64,000 nt of DNA from Nodosilinea sp. PGN35 (GCF_029109325.1 NZ_JAQKQJ010000013.1:62001-126000); one strand, 5' to 3'. Positions 24,601 through 33,613 are shown, counted from the stretch's first letter. Notes: generated by a model from the letters alone, not told the origin. Translations and numbers: made by a program.

Positions 24601-24750
24601 GGTGCTCCAACGGGCCGGGGCCAGGCTAGCGCCCACCAAAGTTTAGATCAGCACTAACACTTATTAGAGTATCTTTAACCACCGAGAATGGCGGCGAGAA
24701 TGTTGCGTGTATTCACACAAAACCTACACTTTAGGGTCAAAACGTCAACC

Positions 24751-26250
24751 TCAATACTTTTTTTCGAGGAAATGGCGGGCCTGTTCGCGATCGTCAAAGT
24801 GAATTTTTTCGGTGCCGAGAATCTGGTAGTCTTCGTGGCCCTTGCCCGCAATTAGAATGCCGTCGCCGGGCTGGGCCATGGCAATGGCAGAGGCAATGGC
24901 GGTAGCGCGATCGCCCACCACCTGATCCGCCCCTAGCTCCGCCGGAATGCCCGCCACCACATCCTGCAAAATCTGCTCGGGGTCTTCGGTGCGGGGGTTG
25001 TCGGAGGTGACCACCACCACATCGGCCAGCTCGTAGGCGATGCGGCCCATCTGGGGGCGCTTGGTGCGATCGCGATCGCCGCCGCAGCCAAACACGCAGA
25101 TCAGCCGCCCGGGCACAAAGGGCCGCGCCGCCGTCAGGGAATTCTTCAGGCTGTCCGGCGTGTGGGCATAGTCCACAATTACGCTGATGTCTTGGCTCTC
25201 AGAAACCTTCACCTGCTCCATGCGCCCCGGCACGCCGCCAAAGCCGGGCAGGGCCGCCGCGATCGTGTCTAGGGCAACGCCCAAGTGCAGCGCCGCCCCC
25301 ACCGATGCCAGCAGATTCTCCAGGTTAAACTGCCCCACCAGCGGCGAGCTAAAGGGCACGGTACCCACCGGGGTCTTGAGGGTGCCAGTGACGCCGTTGG
25401 CCTGGTAGGTGAGATCGCCCGTGTATAGGTCAGCATTGGGGTTTTGGGTGCTGTAGGTCCAGACGCGATCGCGGGGCAGCTGAGCCACCAGTCTCTCTCC
25501 GTAGGGCGTATCGATATTCACCACCGCTCGACCCGCCAGATAGGCCTCGCTAAACAGCAGCGCCTTGGCCTGGAAGTAGTCTTCCATGTCGCGGTGGTAG
25601 TCGAGGTGGTCTTGGGTGAGGTTGGTGAACACCGCCACTTCAAAGGGACAGCCCCACACCCGCTTTTGGGCCAGCGCGTGGGAGCTGACCTCCAGCACGG
25701 CATAGCGACAGCCTGCATCCCTGGCCGTGGCCAACTCAGCCTGAAGCTCAACCGCAAAGGGCGTGGTGTAGAGAGCAGTTTTCTGATGCCCCGGCCAGCG
25801 GGTGTAAAGCGTTCCTAGCAAGGCCGTGGGCTGATTTGAAGCATTCAACAAATGCTCGATCAGGTGGGTGGTGGTGGTTTTGCCGTTGGTGCCCGTCACC
25901 CCCACCAGGCCCATCTGGCGGGCGGGGTAGTTGTAGAACCGAGCGGCCACTTCAGCACAAGCCACCGACATATCGGTCATGGGCACCACGCAGGCCTCGC
26001 CCTCGGATGGACGAGCCTGTAAAGCCTGAGCAGACACCAGGGCCGCCGCCGCCCCCGCTTCCACAGCGCTGGGCCAAAATTCGCCGCCATCCACTCGCGT
26101 GCCCGGCATGCCAATGAATACATCCCCCGGCTGGCAGGCATGGGAATTGGTGCACAGTCCCTTGATGTCAGGGTCGTTTCCTTCAGCTAGCGTGAATCCG
26201 GCATCGATCAATCCAGCGGGCAGGCCCTCAAGCAGGTGGCGCAGCTTCAT
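24751..26250 (-). CDS. murE: UDP-MurNAc-tripeptide synthetase (meso-DAP adding)
   Basis: 499 residues. MurE adds meso-diaminopimelate to UDP-MurNAc-Ala-Glu in peptidoglycan synthesis. The ATP-binding motif GVTGTNGKTTTTHLIEHLL is near residue 125, and DNPRTEDP near residue 415 is the meso-DAP specificity motif. The start ATG at 26250 has GAGGAG upstream. It follows a glutaredoxin-like gene by 31 bases in the same direction. Confidence 0.97.
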   Translation of the reverse strand: MKLRHLLEGLPAGLIDAGFTLAEGNDPDIKGLCTNSHACQPGDVFIGMPGTRVDGGEFWPSAVEAGAAAALVSAQALQARPSEGEACVVPMTDMSVACAEVAARFYNYPARQMGLVGVTGTNGKTTTTHLIEHLLNASNQPTALLGTLYTRWPGHQKTALYTTPFAVELQAELATARDAGCRYAVLEVSSHALAQKRVWGCPFEVAVFTNLTQDHLDYHRDMEDYFQAKALLFSEAYLAGRAVVNIDTPYGERLVAQLPRDRVWTYSTQNPNADLYTGDLTYQANGVTGTLKTPVGTVPFSSPLVGQFNLENLLASVGAALHLGVALDTIAAALPGFGGVPGRMEQVKVSESQDISVIVDYAHTPDSLKNSLTAARPFVPGRLICVFGCGGDRDRTKRPQMGRIAYELADVVVVTSDNPRTEDPEQILQDVVAGIPAELGADQVVGDRATAIASAIAMAQPGDGILIAGKGHEDYQILGTEKIHFDDREQARHFLEKKY

Positions 26251-26281
26251 GTCAGCAACTCCTCACATCATTGAAGTTGCC

Positions 26282-26569
26282 CTATTCTGCCTTACTCTGG
26301 CCCAGATAAGTCTGTATCAATTGCTCCACCTTGGCCTGGGGTGCCCTGGGCGACAGGCGCGGCAGGGGAATTTCTTGGGTGCCCGATTCTGTCTGGAGCA
26401 CCTGACACAGCACCGGAATTTCGTACTGGTAGCGCTGAAACCAGTCGTCGCGGGTGGTGATGTCGCGCACCTCTAGATCAAAGGGCAGGTGGGCGGCGGC
26501 AGCGAGTTTTTCTTCTAGCCCCTCGCACAGGTGGCAGCCGGGCTTGCTGTAGAGCACAAATTTGGTCAC
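26282..26569 (-). CDS. Glutaredoxin-like protein (DUF836)
   Basis: 95 residues with a thioredoxin fold. The redox motif C-x2-C is in LYSKPGCHLCEGLEEKL near the N-terminus, and the cis-Pro segment is YQYEIPVLCQV. The function of this family is not defined beyond thiol-disulfide chemistry. It sits between an AraC regulator and murE on the same strand. Confidence 0.88.
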   Translation of the reverse strand: MTKFVLYSKPGCHLCEGLEEKLAAAAHLPFDLEVRDITTRDDWFQRYQYEIPVLCQVLQTESGTQEIPLPRLSPRAPQAKVEQLIQTYLGQSKAE

Positions 26570-26592
26570 GGGGTCAGTTACGGGAAGGGCGG

Positions 26593-27507
26593 TTACTGCG
26601 CGATCGCTCGGTAGGCGCTGGGGGTGGTGCCGGTGGCCTGGCGAAACTGTTTGCTCAGGTGGCTATGGCTGTTAAACCCACACTGCAGGGCGATTTCCAC
26701 AATAGAGTGGTTGGTTTGTTTCAACAACTGCTTGGCCCGCTCGACCCGCTGTTGCAGCACGTACTGGTAGGGGGCCACCCCTATGGCCTGTTTAAACTGA
26801 TGGCTGAAATGGAAGGGGCTGAGGCCGGCGATCGCCGCCAAATCCGCCAGCTTAAGATCGGCATCCAGGGCTTCGTGGATGTGATCTAACACGGGCAAGA
26901 GCTGACGTGGGGGAAGCCCCCCCGGGTGGATTTGCAGTTGCGGCCTGGCCACCGCGTACTGCCGCAGCAAGTGTACCGCCAGTAGGTTGGTCAGTGACTC
27001 GACGTAGAGCTGGCCGCCGGGGTTGGCCTGGTTGAGTTCGTCGAGCAGCATCAGGGCGATCGCCTCTAGCCGCCCATCCCGCAGGCGAAATTCTGGAATG
27101 AGTTCGATGCGATCGGGGTTGAGCCCCAGAGCTTCTTGCGCGACGGTGGCCACAAAGCCGGAGTCAAGCCGCAGCTCAACGTAGTGGTCGTCATCATCCC
27201 AGCGAGCAAAAAACGGCGTCTGGGCTGGCGTAATGGAAATATCGCCTTTGCCGTAGAGACTGCTGTGGGTTTTGCCGTCTTTAATCTGCAAAAACCGCAC
27301 CGGACGCGCCGCCAACGACACACAAACCGTATGGTCTGCCTCTGAGGCGATCTGGCACTCCCCCGGCGGGTGCTGAAACTGCCCCACCTGAAGGTGCTCC
27401 CAGCCCAAGTCTCGACTCGACAGAGTGGGTAGGCAGGTAAACTCAGCGCTATCTGCCCCCAGGCGGTTTTGCAACCCCTTAACAGGCCTGGTTTTAGCTG
27501 CATTCAT
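26593..27507 (-). CDS. AraC family transcriptional regulator
   Basis: 304 residues. The C-terminal 100 residues hold two helix-turn-helix motifs: LKLADLAAIAGLSPFHFSHQFKQAIGVAPYQYV and SIVEIALQCGFNSHSHLSKQFRQATGTTPSAYR. The N-terminal region is an effector-binding half of the kind seen in AraC proteins near redox genes. It lies 23 bases upstream of the glutaredoxin-like gene. The azoreductase about 800 bases away on the other strand is a plausible but unproven target. Confidence 0.92.
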   Translation of the reverse strand: MNAAKTRPVKGLQNRLGADSAEFTCLPTLSSRDLGWEHLQVGQFQHPPGECQIASEADHTVCVSLAARPVRFLQIKDGKTHSSLYGKGDISITPAQTPFFARWDDDDHYVELRLDSGFVATVAQEALGLNPDRIELIPEFRLRDGRLEAIALMLLDELNQANPGGQLYVESLTNLLAVHLLRQYAVARPQLQIHPGGLPPRQLLPVLDHIHEALDADLKLADLAAIAGLSPFHFSHQFKQAIGVAPYQYVLQQRVERAKQLLKQTNHSIVEIALQCGFNSHSHLSKQFRQATGTTPSAYRAIAQ

Positions 27508-27624
27508 AGCTAATTCTCCATCGGCGACAGCTGAGGCCAGGCCCGTCTGCCCAGCCCCTCAAGTCTATCTGGCAGAATGGGACAATAGGTGAGTTTCCAC
27601 TCTCAATAGCGGCAGAGAAAAGCG

Positions 27625-28182
27625 ATGACCCCTCATGTGGCAATTGCAAAATGGACTCTTGAGGACTACCACCAAATGATTGCGGCGGGCATTCTCAGCG
27701 ATCGCCGGGTGGAGCTTTTGAACGGAGAAATCATTGAACTGCCCCCCGAAGGAGAACCCCACGCCTACTACACCAGCACAGTTGGCAATTACCTGAGGAC
27801 ATTACTGGGCAATCGCGCTCAAATTAGTGAGGGGCACCCGATCACGATTCCGGCCACGCAATCAGAGCCGGAGCCCGATATTGCCGTCGTGCAGCCCTTG
27901 GGTCGGGAATATCTCAGGCACCATCCCTACCCAGAAAACGTCTTTTGGTTGATTGAGTTTTCCAACACTAGCCTTAAAAAAGATTCTGACCCCAAGGCCA
28001 GGGCCTACGCCGCCGCAGGCATCCCTGACTATTGGATCGTCAACCTCCAGACCATGGAGTTGATCATCATGCGTGACCCGGCTGATGGGTGCTACCGATC
28101 CCAAAACACGCTCACCGAAGGCACCATTGCGCCGATCGCATTTCCTGATATCTCCATCTCTGTAAGACGATTACTGGATTAG
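27625..28182 (+). CDS. Uma2 family endonuclease-like protein (DUF820)
   Basis: 185 residues. WTLEDYHQMIAAGILSDRRVELLNGEIIELPPEGEPHA is the usual N-terminal part, and the nuclease-fold acidic residues are in EPEPDIAVVQ and WLIEFSNTSLKKDSDPKARAY. It belongs to a branch of Uma2 different from the copy at 11.5 kb, judging by the N-terminus. The role is unknown. Confidence 0.9.
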   Translation: MTPHVAIAKWTLEDYHQMIAAGILSDRRVELLNGEIIELPPEGEPHAYYTSTVGNYLRTLLGNRAQISEGHPITIPATQSEPEPDIAVVQPLGREYLRHHPYPENVFWLIEFSNTSLKKDSDPKARAYAAAGIPDYWIVNLQTMELIIMRDPADGCYRSQNTLTEGTIAPIAFPDISISVRRLLD

Positions 28183-28281
28183 TCATCGGTTCACCGCAAG
28201 ATTTTGACAGTCCCCCAAGAATCAAATAGCGCCCCGCTATTCAGGTTTTCTAGGCTAAACGGGTACTGACCTGGAGGCCCT

Positions 28282-28914
28282 ATGGCGCACCTATTGCATA
28301 TCGATTCCAGCCCGAGGGGGGAGCGATCGCACTCTCGCCGCATGACCCGCGAATTTGTCGAAGCCTGGAAACAGACCCATCCCCACGACACCGTTACCTA
28401 CCGTGATGTCGGTCGCCAGCCCGTACCCCATGTGGACGAGCCCTGGGTTGTTGCCGCCTATACTCCCGAGGAGCAGCGATCGCCCGAGCTGCGGGAGGCG
28501 ATTCGGGAGAGCGATCGCCTGATCGACGAACTGATCGCCGCCGACATTGTGGTCGTGGGGTGCCCCATGTACAACTTCAGCATCCCCAGCACCTTCAAAG
28601 CCTACATCGACCAAATCGTTCGCATTGGCCGCACCTTTGCGATCGACCCCGACGATGCCGAAGACCCCTACAAACCTCTGCTCCAGGGCAAAAGAATGTT
28701 TGTCATTACGGCGCGCGGTAGCTCAGGGTTTGGCCCTGGCGATCGCTACGGCTTCATGAACCACCAAGACCCCTACCTGCGGGTGGCCTTTGGCTTCATC
28801 GGCATCACCGACATTACCTTTGTGCATGTGGAAAATGACGAGCACAGCAGCGAAAGCCTAGCCGCCTCCATCGCCGCAGCCCGTCATCAAATTATGGATC
28901 TAGCCGCAGCCTAG
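28282..28914 (+). CDS. azoR: FMN-dependent NADH-azoreductase
   Basis: 210 residues with a flavodoxin-like fold. DSSPRGERSHSRRMTREFVEAW is the FMN phosphate-binding start; CPMYNFSIPSTFKAYIDQIVRIGRTF and ITARGSSGFGPGDR are AzoR signatures. Members reduce quinones and azo compounds with NADH, probably against thiol or quinone stress. It is followed by a 200-bp nest of inverted repeats. Confidence 0.93.
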   Translation: MAHLLHIDSSPRGERSHSRRMTREFVEAWKQTHPHDTVTYRDVGRQPVPHVDEPWVVAAYTPEEQRSPELREAIRESDRLIDELIAADIVVVGCPMYNFSIPSTFKAYIDQIVRIGRTFAIDPDDAEDPYKPLLQGKRMFVITARGSSGFGPGDRYGFMNHQDPYLRVAFGFIGITDITFVHVENDEHSSESLAASIAAARHQIMDLAAA

Positions 28915-28923
28915 GCCAGGAAA

Positions 28924-29095
28924 TGTTGAGTTTTGAGTTTTGAATTGAGATCCCCAACTCATACGAAATCCGCTTTGGTAAGCCCCGATTCATCATCAGG
29001 AACCGCGTAGGGGCGTAGCATGCTACGCCCCTACAAAGCGGGTGTATTCAAGTAGGATTCGGTATCAGCACTCAAAACTCAGCACTTAAAACTCC
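28924..29095. repeat. Nested inverted repeats (heptads, terminal repeats and a 28-bp palindrome)
   Basis: Three layers share one centre. Outside are opposed heptads, GAGTTTTGAGTTTTGAA (28928 on) and CTCAAAACTCAGCACTTAAAA (29071 on). Inside those are near-inverse ATACGAAATCC (28961-28971) and GGATTCGGTAT (29055-29065). In the middle is a perfect 28-bp palindrome, GTAGGGGCGTAGCA plus its reverse complement (29007-29034). The middle two layers look like a MITE of about 105 bp inserted in an older heptad hairpin. Confidence 0.75.
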
Positions 29096-29113
29096 ACCTC
29101 CCCCATCTCTCCC

Positions 29114-29593
29114 ATGACTCCCGACTCCTGGCTCTTTCCCCTCAAACTCTGCACCGCCCTCGGCTGCGGATTAGTTGCAGGCGTCTTCTTCGCCTTTTCT
29201 ACCTTTGTAATGCAAGCCCTAGGTCAGCAACCGCCCGCCCAGGGCATCGCCACCATGCAGTCAATTAACATCACCGTGATCAACCCCTGGTTTATGGGCG
29301 TGCTGTTTGGCACCGCTTTGACCTGTATAGCCCTGACAACAGCCGCTTTGGCTCAAGGCGATCAACCCGGTGCCGGTTACTTAGTCGTTGGCAGCCTGCT
29401 GTATCTGGTCGGCACTATCGCGGTGACGATGGCCTTTAATGTGCCGCTTAATGAGGCCCTGGCTGTGGTAAAACCAGACAGTACCGAGGGCATCACTCTT
29501 TAGGCTCAATACCTCACCACATGGACGCTGTGGAACCATGTGCGAACCGTGGCGGCCCTGGGTGCGGCGGCCCTGCTGACTCTCTCGCTGTAA
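29114..29593 (+). pseudogene. DUF1772 membrane protein with in-frame amber codon
   Basis: The frame from the ATG at 29114 gives 129 residues with three membrane segments and the DUF1772 core (VAGVFFAFSTFVMQAL, NVPLNEALAVV), then TAG at 29501-29503. Reading on in the same frame gives AQYLTTWTLWNHVRTVAALG and a final membrane helix, stopping at TAA 29591-29593. That is exactly the conserved family C-terminus (usual ..LW..YL..WT.WNHVRT). The codon is most simply a former TGG. Either the gene is inactive, the shortened protein works, or the stop is read through. An anthrone-oxygenase-like role is known for some relatives only. Confidence 0.8.
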
Positions 29594-29610
29594 ACTCTAG
29601 GGATAGGTGT

Positions 29611-30471
29611 ATGGATTGTGCTCGTCAGTGGTTGTGGGGGTTGGTCGCGACCAGCGCTGTCCTTCTCCCCATTTCGTCTACCCCTGCAGCGATTGAGCCT
29701 GAATCGACCGCTCCCTTAGTCGCTCAGCGGTCAGCCTCGGTCGAAGAACGCTTCGCCCAGCACTTCCAGGAGCTTGGGGTAGAAGGGGCAATTATCATCC
29801 ACGACTTGAACCAGAATGTAACCTACGAGCACAACCGCGATCGCAACCGTCAACCCTTTCTTCCCGCCTCTACGTTCAAAATTCTCAATTCGCTAATTGC
29901 GCTCGAAACGGGCGTTGTGTCGAGCGATTTAGCTATTTTGACCTGGGACGGCCTTGAGCGCATGGTGCCCGCCTGGAATCGAGATCAAAATATGTGGACG
30001 GCCTTTAATCTTTCCGCCGTCTGGTTTTACCAGGTGCTGGCCCGGCGCATTGGCCACGATCGCATGCAGCAGTGGGTCAACGCAGCGGGCTACGGCAATC
30101 AAACCATTGGCAGCCCCGATGCGATCGATAGTTTTTGGCTGGAGGGCGAGCTGCGGATTACGCCCCAGCAGCAGATTGAGTTTTTGCAGCGCCTGTATCG
30201 CAACGAACTGCCGTTTTCTGAACAGGTAGTGGCTACAGTAAAAGACATCATGATCGTCGAGCGCACCCCAAACTACACCCTGCGCGCCAAGACCGGTTGG
30301 GCTGGCTTTGGGGAGAGCGCTCAACCTCAAACTGGCTGGTACGTCGGCTATCTAGACCAGGGCGAAAATGTCTACCTGTTTGCCACCAACATCGACATTC
30401 GTAACGATGCTGATGGCCCCGCCAGACTCGACCTGACCCGGCGCTGCTTCGAAAGCCTAAACCTTTTGTAG
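29611..30471 (+). CDS. Class D (OXA-type) beta-lactamase
   Basis: 286 residues from the ATG at 29611, giving a signal-peptide-like start (WLWGLVATSAVLLPISSTPAA). All class D motifs are present: STFK at 87-90, SAV at 135-137, YGN at 161-163, WLEG near 176, and KTG at 227-229. The STFK lysine is the carboxylated general base of OXA enzymes. It should be a periplasmic serine beta-lactamase hydrolysing penicillins. No regulator, integron or transposase is next to it, so it looks chromosomal and intrinsic. The spectrum cannot be told from sequence. Confidence 0.93.
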   Translation: MDCARQWLWGLVATSAVLLPISSTPAAIEPESTAPLVAQRSASVEERFAQHFQELGVEGAIIIHDLNQNVTYEHNRDRNRQPFLPASTFKILNSLIALETGVVSSDLAILTWDGLERMVPAWNRDQNMWTAFNLSAVWFYQVLARRIGHDRMQQWVNAAGYGNQTIGSPDAIDSFWLEGELRITPQQQIEFLQRLYRNELPFSEQVVATVKDIMIVERTPNYTLRAKTGWAGFGESAQPQTGWYVGYLDQGENVYLFATNIDIRNDADGPARLDLTRRCFESLNLL

Positions 30472-30923
30472 CAACCAATTGATGCCATCAAAATTGACAT
30501 CACAGATCTCACTGAAATCAAGTACATCGCTATGATTCCTCCCTACTTCTTGCTAAAGGGGGGAGTACACCGTGAGCCTTTTACCCACCGCTGCACCCGA
30601 GAGCAATGCTCCACTCAACGACCAGTCAGAGGTGCGATCGCCGACTGAATCCAGGCTATTAATAGAAAAAAGGGGCGGCACTGAACACAAGTATAAATCA
30701 AAAAACCAACGCCTCTCGACAAGAGAAACGACCGCTTCCCCTACCCAGATTCATGCCTTAATTTAGAAAAGCCAAAAAAATAAAACTCCCGCGATAGTTC
30801 TGTAAATAGGGATACCGCCCAGAAGAATTTTGCACTTTTCGGAAGTGAGAGCCTCTGAAAAGTGCTGAAATGACAGACTGCTGCGTGTTTCAATTTATGG
30901 TGACAGATACGGATGGATGAATT
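30472..30923. other. Intergenic region entering an A+T-richer patch
   Basis: About 450 bases. A GTG-started frame of 64 codons (30572-30766) resembles no protein and was not called. From about 30650 the base composition becomes clearly A+T-richer. A hairpin with a 9-bp perfect stem, GCACTTTTC / GAAAAGTGC (30832-30840 with 30857-30865), lies about 60 bases before the next gene. Confidence 0.5.
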
Positions 30924-31427
30924 ATGGCTGAGGTTTTAAGTTTTTATGGAGAATTTTCTCCGTCGACAATCGCAATTAAATCGAATTCAGTGAAAGTTGT
31001 CGGAGATGGCTTCTGTGAGTTAACGGACAAGGGGTTGAGAATTCAAGGATTCAAAGATAATCGGCTCAGTAAAATCGATTGGGTCAATGCAATTTTCTGG
31101 GTGCTATTCAGCTTTGTCGCTGGGTTTTTCATTTTCTTTTTTTGGCTCACCGGGCTAGGATATGCAATTGGGTTGATTTATTTAAGCAAGCAGAAAAATA
31201 AGCGTGGTAAGCGAATTGATGTTTTGATTCCCTGGAGAAAAATCCCATTCTACAGTTTAGACTTAGCCGCTGATCAAATAATCATTCTTCACATCAACAG
31301 GTTCAGGTCAAGACAGGAGACTTTTGATGGAAAGCTATTCTTCTATGTGGATGAATCACGAAACCCATTGGATTTTCTGGATTTTGCTGAAGAGTTAATG
31401 AGCTATGGCGTTCGGCCTATGCCTTAG
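30924..31427 (+). CDS. Membrane protein of unknown function
   Basis: 167 residues with one or two central membrane spans (WVNAIFWVLFSFVAGFFIFFFWLTGLGYAIGLIYL, about residues 53-87). The flanks are soluble beta-rich segments (VVGDGFCELTDKGLRIQGF; WRKIPFYSLDLAADQIIILHI), which look like two halves of a PH-like fold. I do not recognise the family. Codon use is A+T-richer than neighbouring genes, which suggests recent acquisition. Confidence 0.65.
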   Translation: MAEVLSFYGEFSPSTIAIKSNSVKVVGDGFCELTDKGLRIQGFKDNRLSKIDWVNAIFWVLFSFVAGFFIFFFWLTGLGYAIGLIYLSKQKNKRGKRIDVLIPWRKIPFYSLDLAADQIIILHINRFRSRQETFDGKLFFYVDESRNPLDFLDFAEELMSYGVRPMP

Positions 31428-31549
31428 CTCTGCTTGACTGAAAAAACTCTCGAAACCTTGATTCTTCCGTAGGTGGAGTAACCCAACGAAACTACCATTG
31501 GCGTTGATCGTGACCCCAACTGCCTGTTTTTTATGCAAAAAGTGAAAGA

Positions 31550-31582
31550 ATGGGTGCGTCGCCTTAGCAGCGACGCACCCAT
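31550..31582 (+). terminator. Strong 13-bp hairpin, possible terminator
   Basis: ATGGGTGCGTCGC and GCGACGCACCCAT form a perfect 13-bp stem around CTTAGCA. Only TTT follows. It could end the transcript of the upstream membrane-protein gene, or be a REP-like dispersed palindrome. Confidence 0.6.
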
Positions 31583-31701
31583 TTAGGTACAGTACGATTT
31601 AATGATGCGGAATTCTGAGGAGATCGGGTTTTCGTTCTGGTATATCTCCCTCGAATCGGATCCGCTATATAAGCCTTTAAGCGTAATCCGGCTTGAATGA
31701 C

Positions 31702-31866
31702 CTAGGGAGTTCCTGGCGTCGTAGGAGCTGCAGGATCGGTGGGCTCAGTGGGAGCTGCACCCGGTTGCTCGTCTGGCGCGGGGGCGGGTTGCTCACCACC
31801 ACAGGCAACCCCAATTAGCGAAATACCTGCAATTAAAGGCAGTACGGCTAGCTGTTTCAATTTCAT
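31702..31866 (-). CDS. Small Pro/Ala-rich lipoprotein
   Basis: 54 residues from the ATG at 31866, with GGAGG ten or so bases upstream. The signal peptide MKLKQLAVLPLIAGISLIGVACGG ends in a lipobox (GVAC), so Lgt should lipidate the Cys. The mature part is only a short Pro/Glu/Ala/Thr tail (EQPAPAPDEQPGAAPTEPTD), unstructured and acidic. It is too short for an enzyme; it may be a surface spacer. Confidence 0.75.
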   Translation of the reverse strand: MKLKQLAVLPLIAGISLIGVACGGEQPAPAPDEQPGAAPTEPTDPAAPTTPGTP

Positions 31867-32146
31867 TCGAAAATACCTCCAAAATTGTGTATTTTGATGC
31901 CCTTGATCAGGCAGAACAAACCATGACCTAAATTGCAAATCAAGGCAGACCTATTCCGCACTTCACTGAGACAATAGAAAACCTACTCGACAAACATATG
32001 ACATTTTTGTGTAGATGTCGCCAAATTTTTCAAATCCCATCCTTAAGGTATAAGTCTTAGGGTAGAGAATTCCTAATGTGTTGGCGTTGGATTAGCGTAC
32101 GAAGTGCCTGGCACACTGCACTTATTCCAAATCAGCAGTTGTTAGC
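31867..32146. other. Intergenic region, no gene seen
   Basis: 280 bases between the small lipoprotein and the first Cache-HAMP gene. It is A+T-rich near 31960-32090, with no obvious hairpin or frame. It probably carries the lipoprotein promoter on the minus strand. Confidence 0.5.
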
Positions 32147-33613
32147 CTAAGTGCCCTTAGATTTGGCGACGTTAGCTTCACGACGGCTGCGATCGCGCAG
32201 CCCCTGAGCCTTGACCGTTAGATCTTGGAAAAAGTCAGTGTCAACAATTTCTTGCACTTGCTTTTGGCGCTTGGCCTCATCAATTTCAATACGCAAGTCG
32301 CGCACCTGCTGCTTTAGCTTCTGTTCTCGGCTGTACACCTGCTGGGCCATACGGTCGAATACGCGGGCCAACTGGCCAATTTCGTCGGTGCGTTGGGCGA
32401 TCGCCTCCAGTTGCCCCAGCTCAAACCTCTCAGACTCAATATCTGCTGCTGTGCGGGCAATGCCCAGCACGGGGCGCGCGATCAGGCGATCGGCCATCAG
32501 CACTGCTGCCCCCGCCGTTAGCCCAGTGAAGATGGTGATCACCCCCAGCAGCAGGCGCTTACCTCGGTTTACCTCACTCAGGTAGAGAGATTCGGGAATC
32601 ACCGTTCCCACCACCCAGTCCAGCTGGCCTAGGGGGGTAAAGGAAATCAGGTAGCGCTCCCCCGTCGTTGGGTCTTTAAGCTGAAACTGCTGAAGATTGC
32701 CCAGATCCTCCAGGCTGACTCCCTCGGTTCGCAGGGTTTGGCTAGCCAATCGCAGCAAAGGATTCTCTACGGCGTCGAGTTGCTGAAGCCGCAGGTCAAC
32801 GTAGTTATCTCCCTGCACTGGCATAGCCTCGTCGAGATCCGTCGAGGCTATCAGCTGTTGCTCGGCATTGACGATAAAAGCCTCCCCCGGTCGATCACCC
32901 TGCAGGCGCTGCAAATAAGCCGAAAGCTGCTTTAAACCCACACTGACCCCGATCGCGCCCCAGGGCTGGCCATTCTCATCCAGTAGTGCTCTAGTAGCTC
33001 CCAGCCCCGGCTCCTGAGTAGTGCGATAGACATACACTGTCCAGGCACGCCCATCGGGGACGGCCACCGCATTGCTGTACCAGGGCCGATCTGGAGTGTA
33101 AAAGGCCGGATTCATCTCGTAGGTTTCGCTGCCCAGGGGGGTAAAACCCCGCGCCTCCGGCTGGTAGGTGTCGATGGTGGTAACAGTGGTGCGGGTTGCC
33201 GGATCCCAATTTCGTATGTGAAACTCCAGTTGCCCATCCCCCGTCCGCATGGCCCCTAAAAAGTCGCCGTTGGCCTCGCCGTAGAGCACCCAGGTGAAGT
33301 TGGGGTTGGCCTGCAGAACGCTGAGAAAAAAGCGCTCTCGCTCCGCCAGGCTGGTGCTGTCCACCAGGCCCTGCTCCAGACCGCTGACCAGCACCCCCTG
33401 GGCCGACTCCGCATTGCTAAACAGGCGGTTGACCTCCTGGGAGGTGCCCAGCAAAATCTCCTGGTTGACCTGATCGACGATGGTTGCGATGTTGCGCCGC
33501 GACACCAGGAACCAGGGCACGTAGACCAATGCCGCCGTCGTCCCCACCGTCAGCAGCATAGCGCTCACGAGGGTAGCTTTAAGGCCGGGGAGACGGGGGG
33601 AGGGAAAGGGCAT
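32147..33613 (-). CDS. Cache-HAMP membrane sensor without output domain (copy 1)
   Basis: 488 residues from the ATG at 33613 (MPFPSPRLPGLKATLVSAML), chosen because the paralogue starts at the matching place. Order: membrane span at 12-33, an extracytoplasmic double-Cache domain (about 35-340; FTWVLYGEANGDF, PDRPWYSNAV, LISFTPLGQLDWVVGTVIPES), a second span near 355-378, a HAMP domain (RLIARPVLGIARTAADIESERFELG), then a coiled coil ending VQEIVDTDFFQDLTVKAQGL. No kinase, cyclase or MCP domain follows. It must act through a partner. It lies directly downstream of copy 2. Confidence 0.88.
   Translation of the reverse strand: MPFPSPRLPGLKATLVSAMLLTVGTTAALVYVPWFLVSRRNIATIVDQVNQEILLGTSQEVNRLFSNAESAQGVLVSGLEQGLVDSTSLAERERFFLSVLQANPNFTWVLYGEANGDFLGAMRTGDGQLEFHIRNWDPATRTTVTTIDTYQPEARGFTPLGSETYEMNPAFYTPDRPWYSNAVAVPDGRAWTVYVYRTTQEPGLGATRALLDENGQPWGAIGVSVGLKQLSAYLQRLQGDRPGEAFIVNAEQQLIASTDLDEAMPVQGDNYVDLRLQQLDAVENPLLRLASQTLRTEGVSLEDLGNLQQFQLKDPTTGERYLISFTPLGQLDWVVGTVIPESLYLSEVNRGKRLLLGVITIFTGLTAGAAVLMADRLIARPVLGIARTAADIESERFELGQLEAIAQRTDEIGQLARVFDRMAQQVYSREQKLKQQVRDLRIEIDEAKRQKQVQEIVDTDFFQDLTVKAQGLRDRSRREANVAKSKGT

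Noticed and set aside
26250..26270. ACTCCTCACAT, similar to the conserved motif of the cyanobacterial small RNA Yfr1
   Set aside because: On the other strand it is simply the GAGGAG ribosome site of murE; flanking stem-loops of Yfr1 are missing.
30572..30766. GTG-started frame of 64 codons
   Set aside because: No hydrophobic or domain pattern, no clear ribosome site, and it spans the composition shift.
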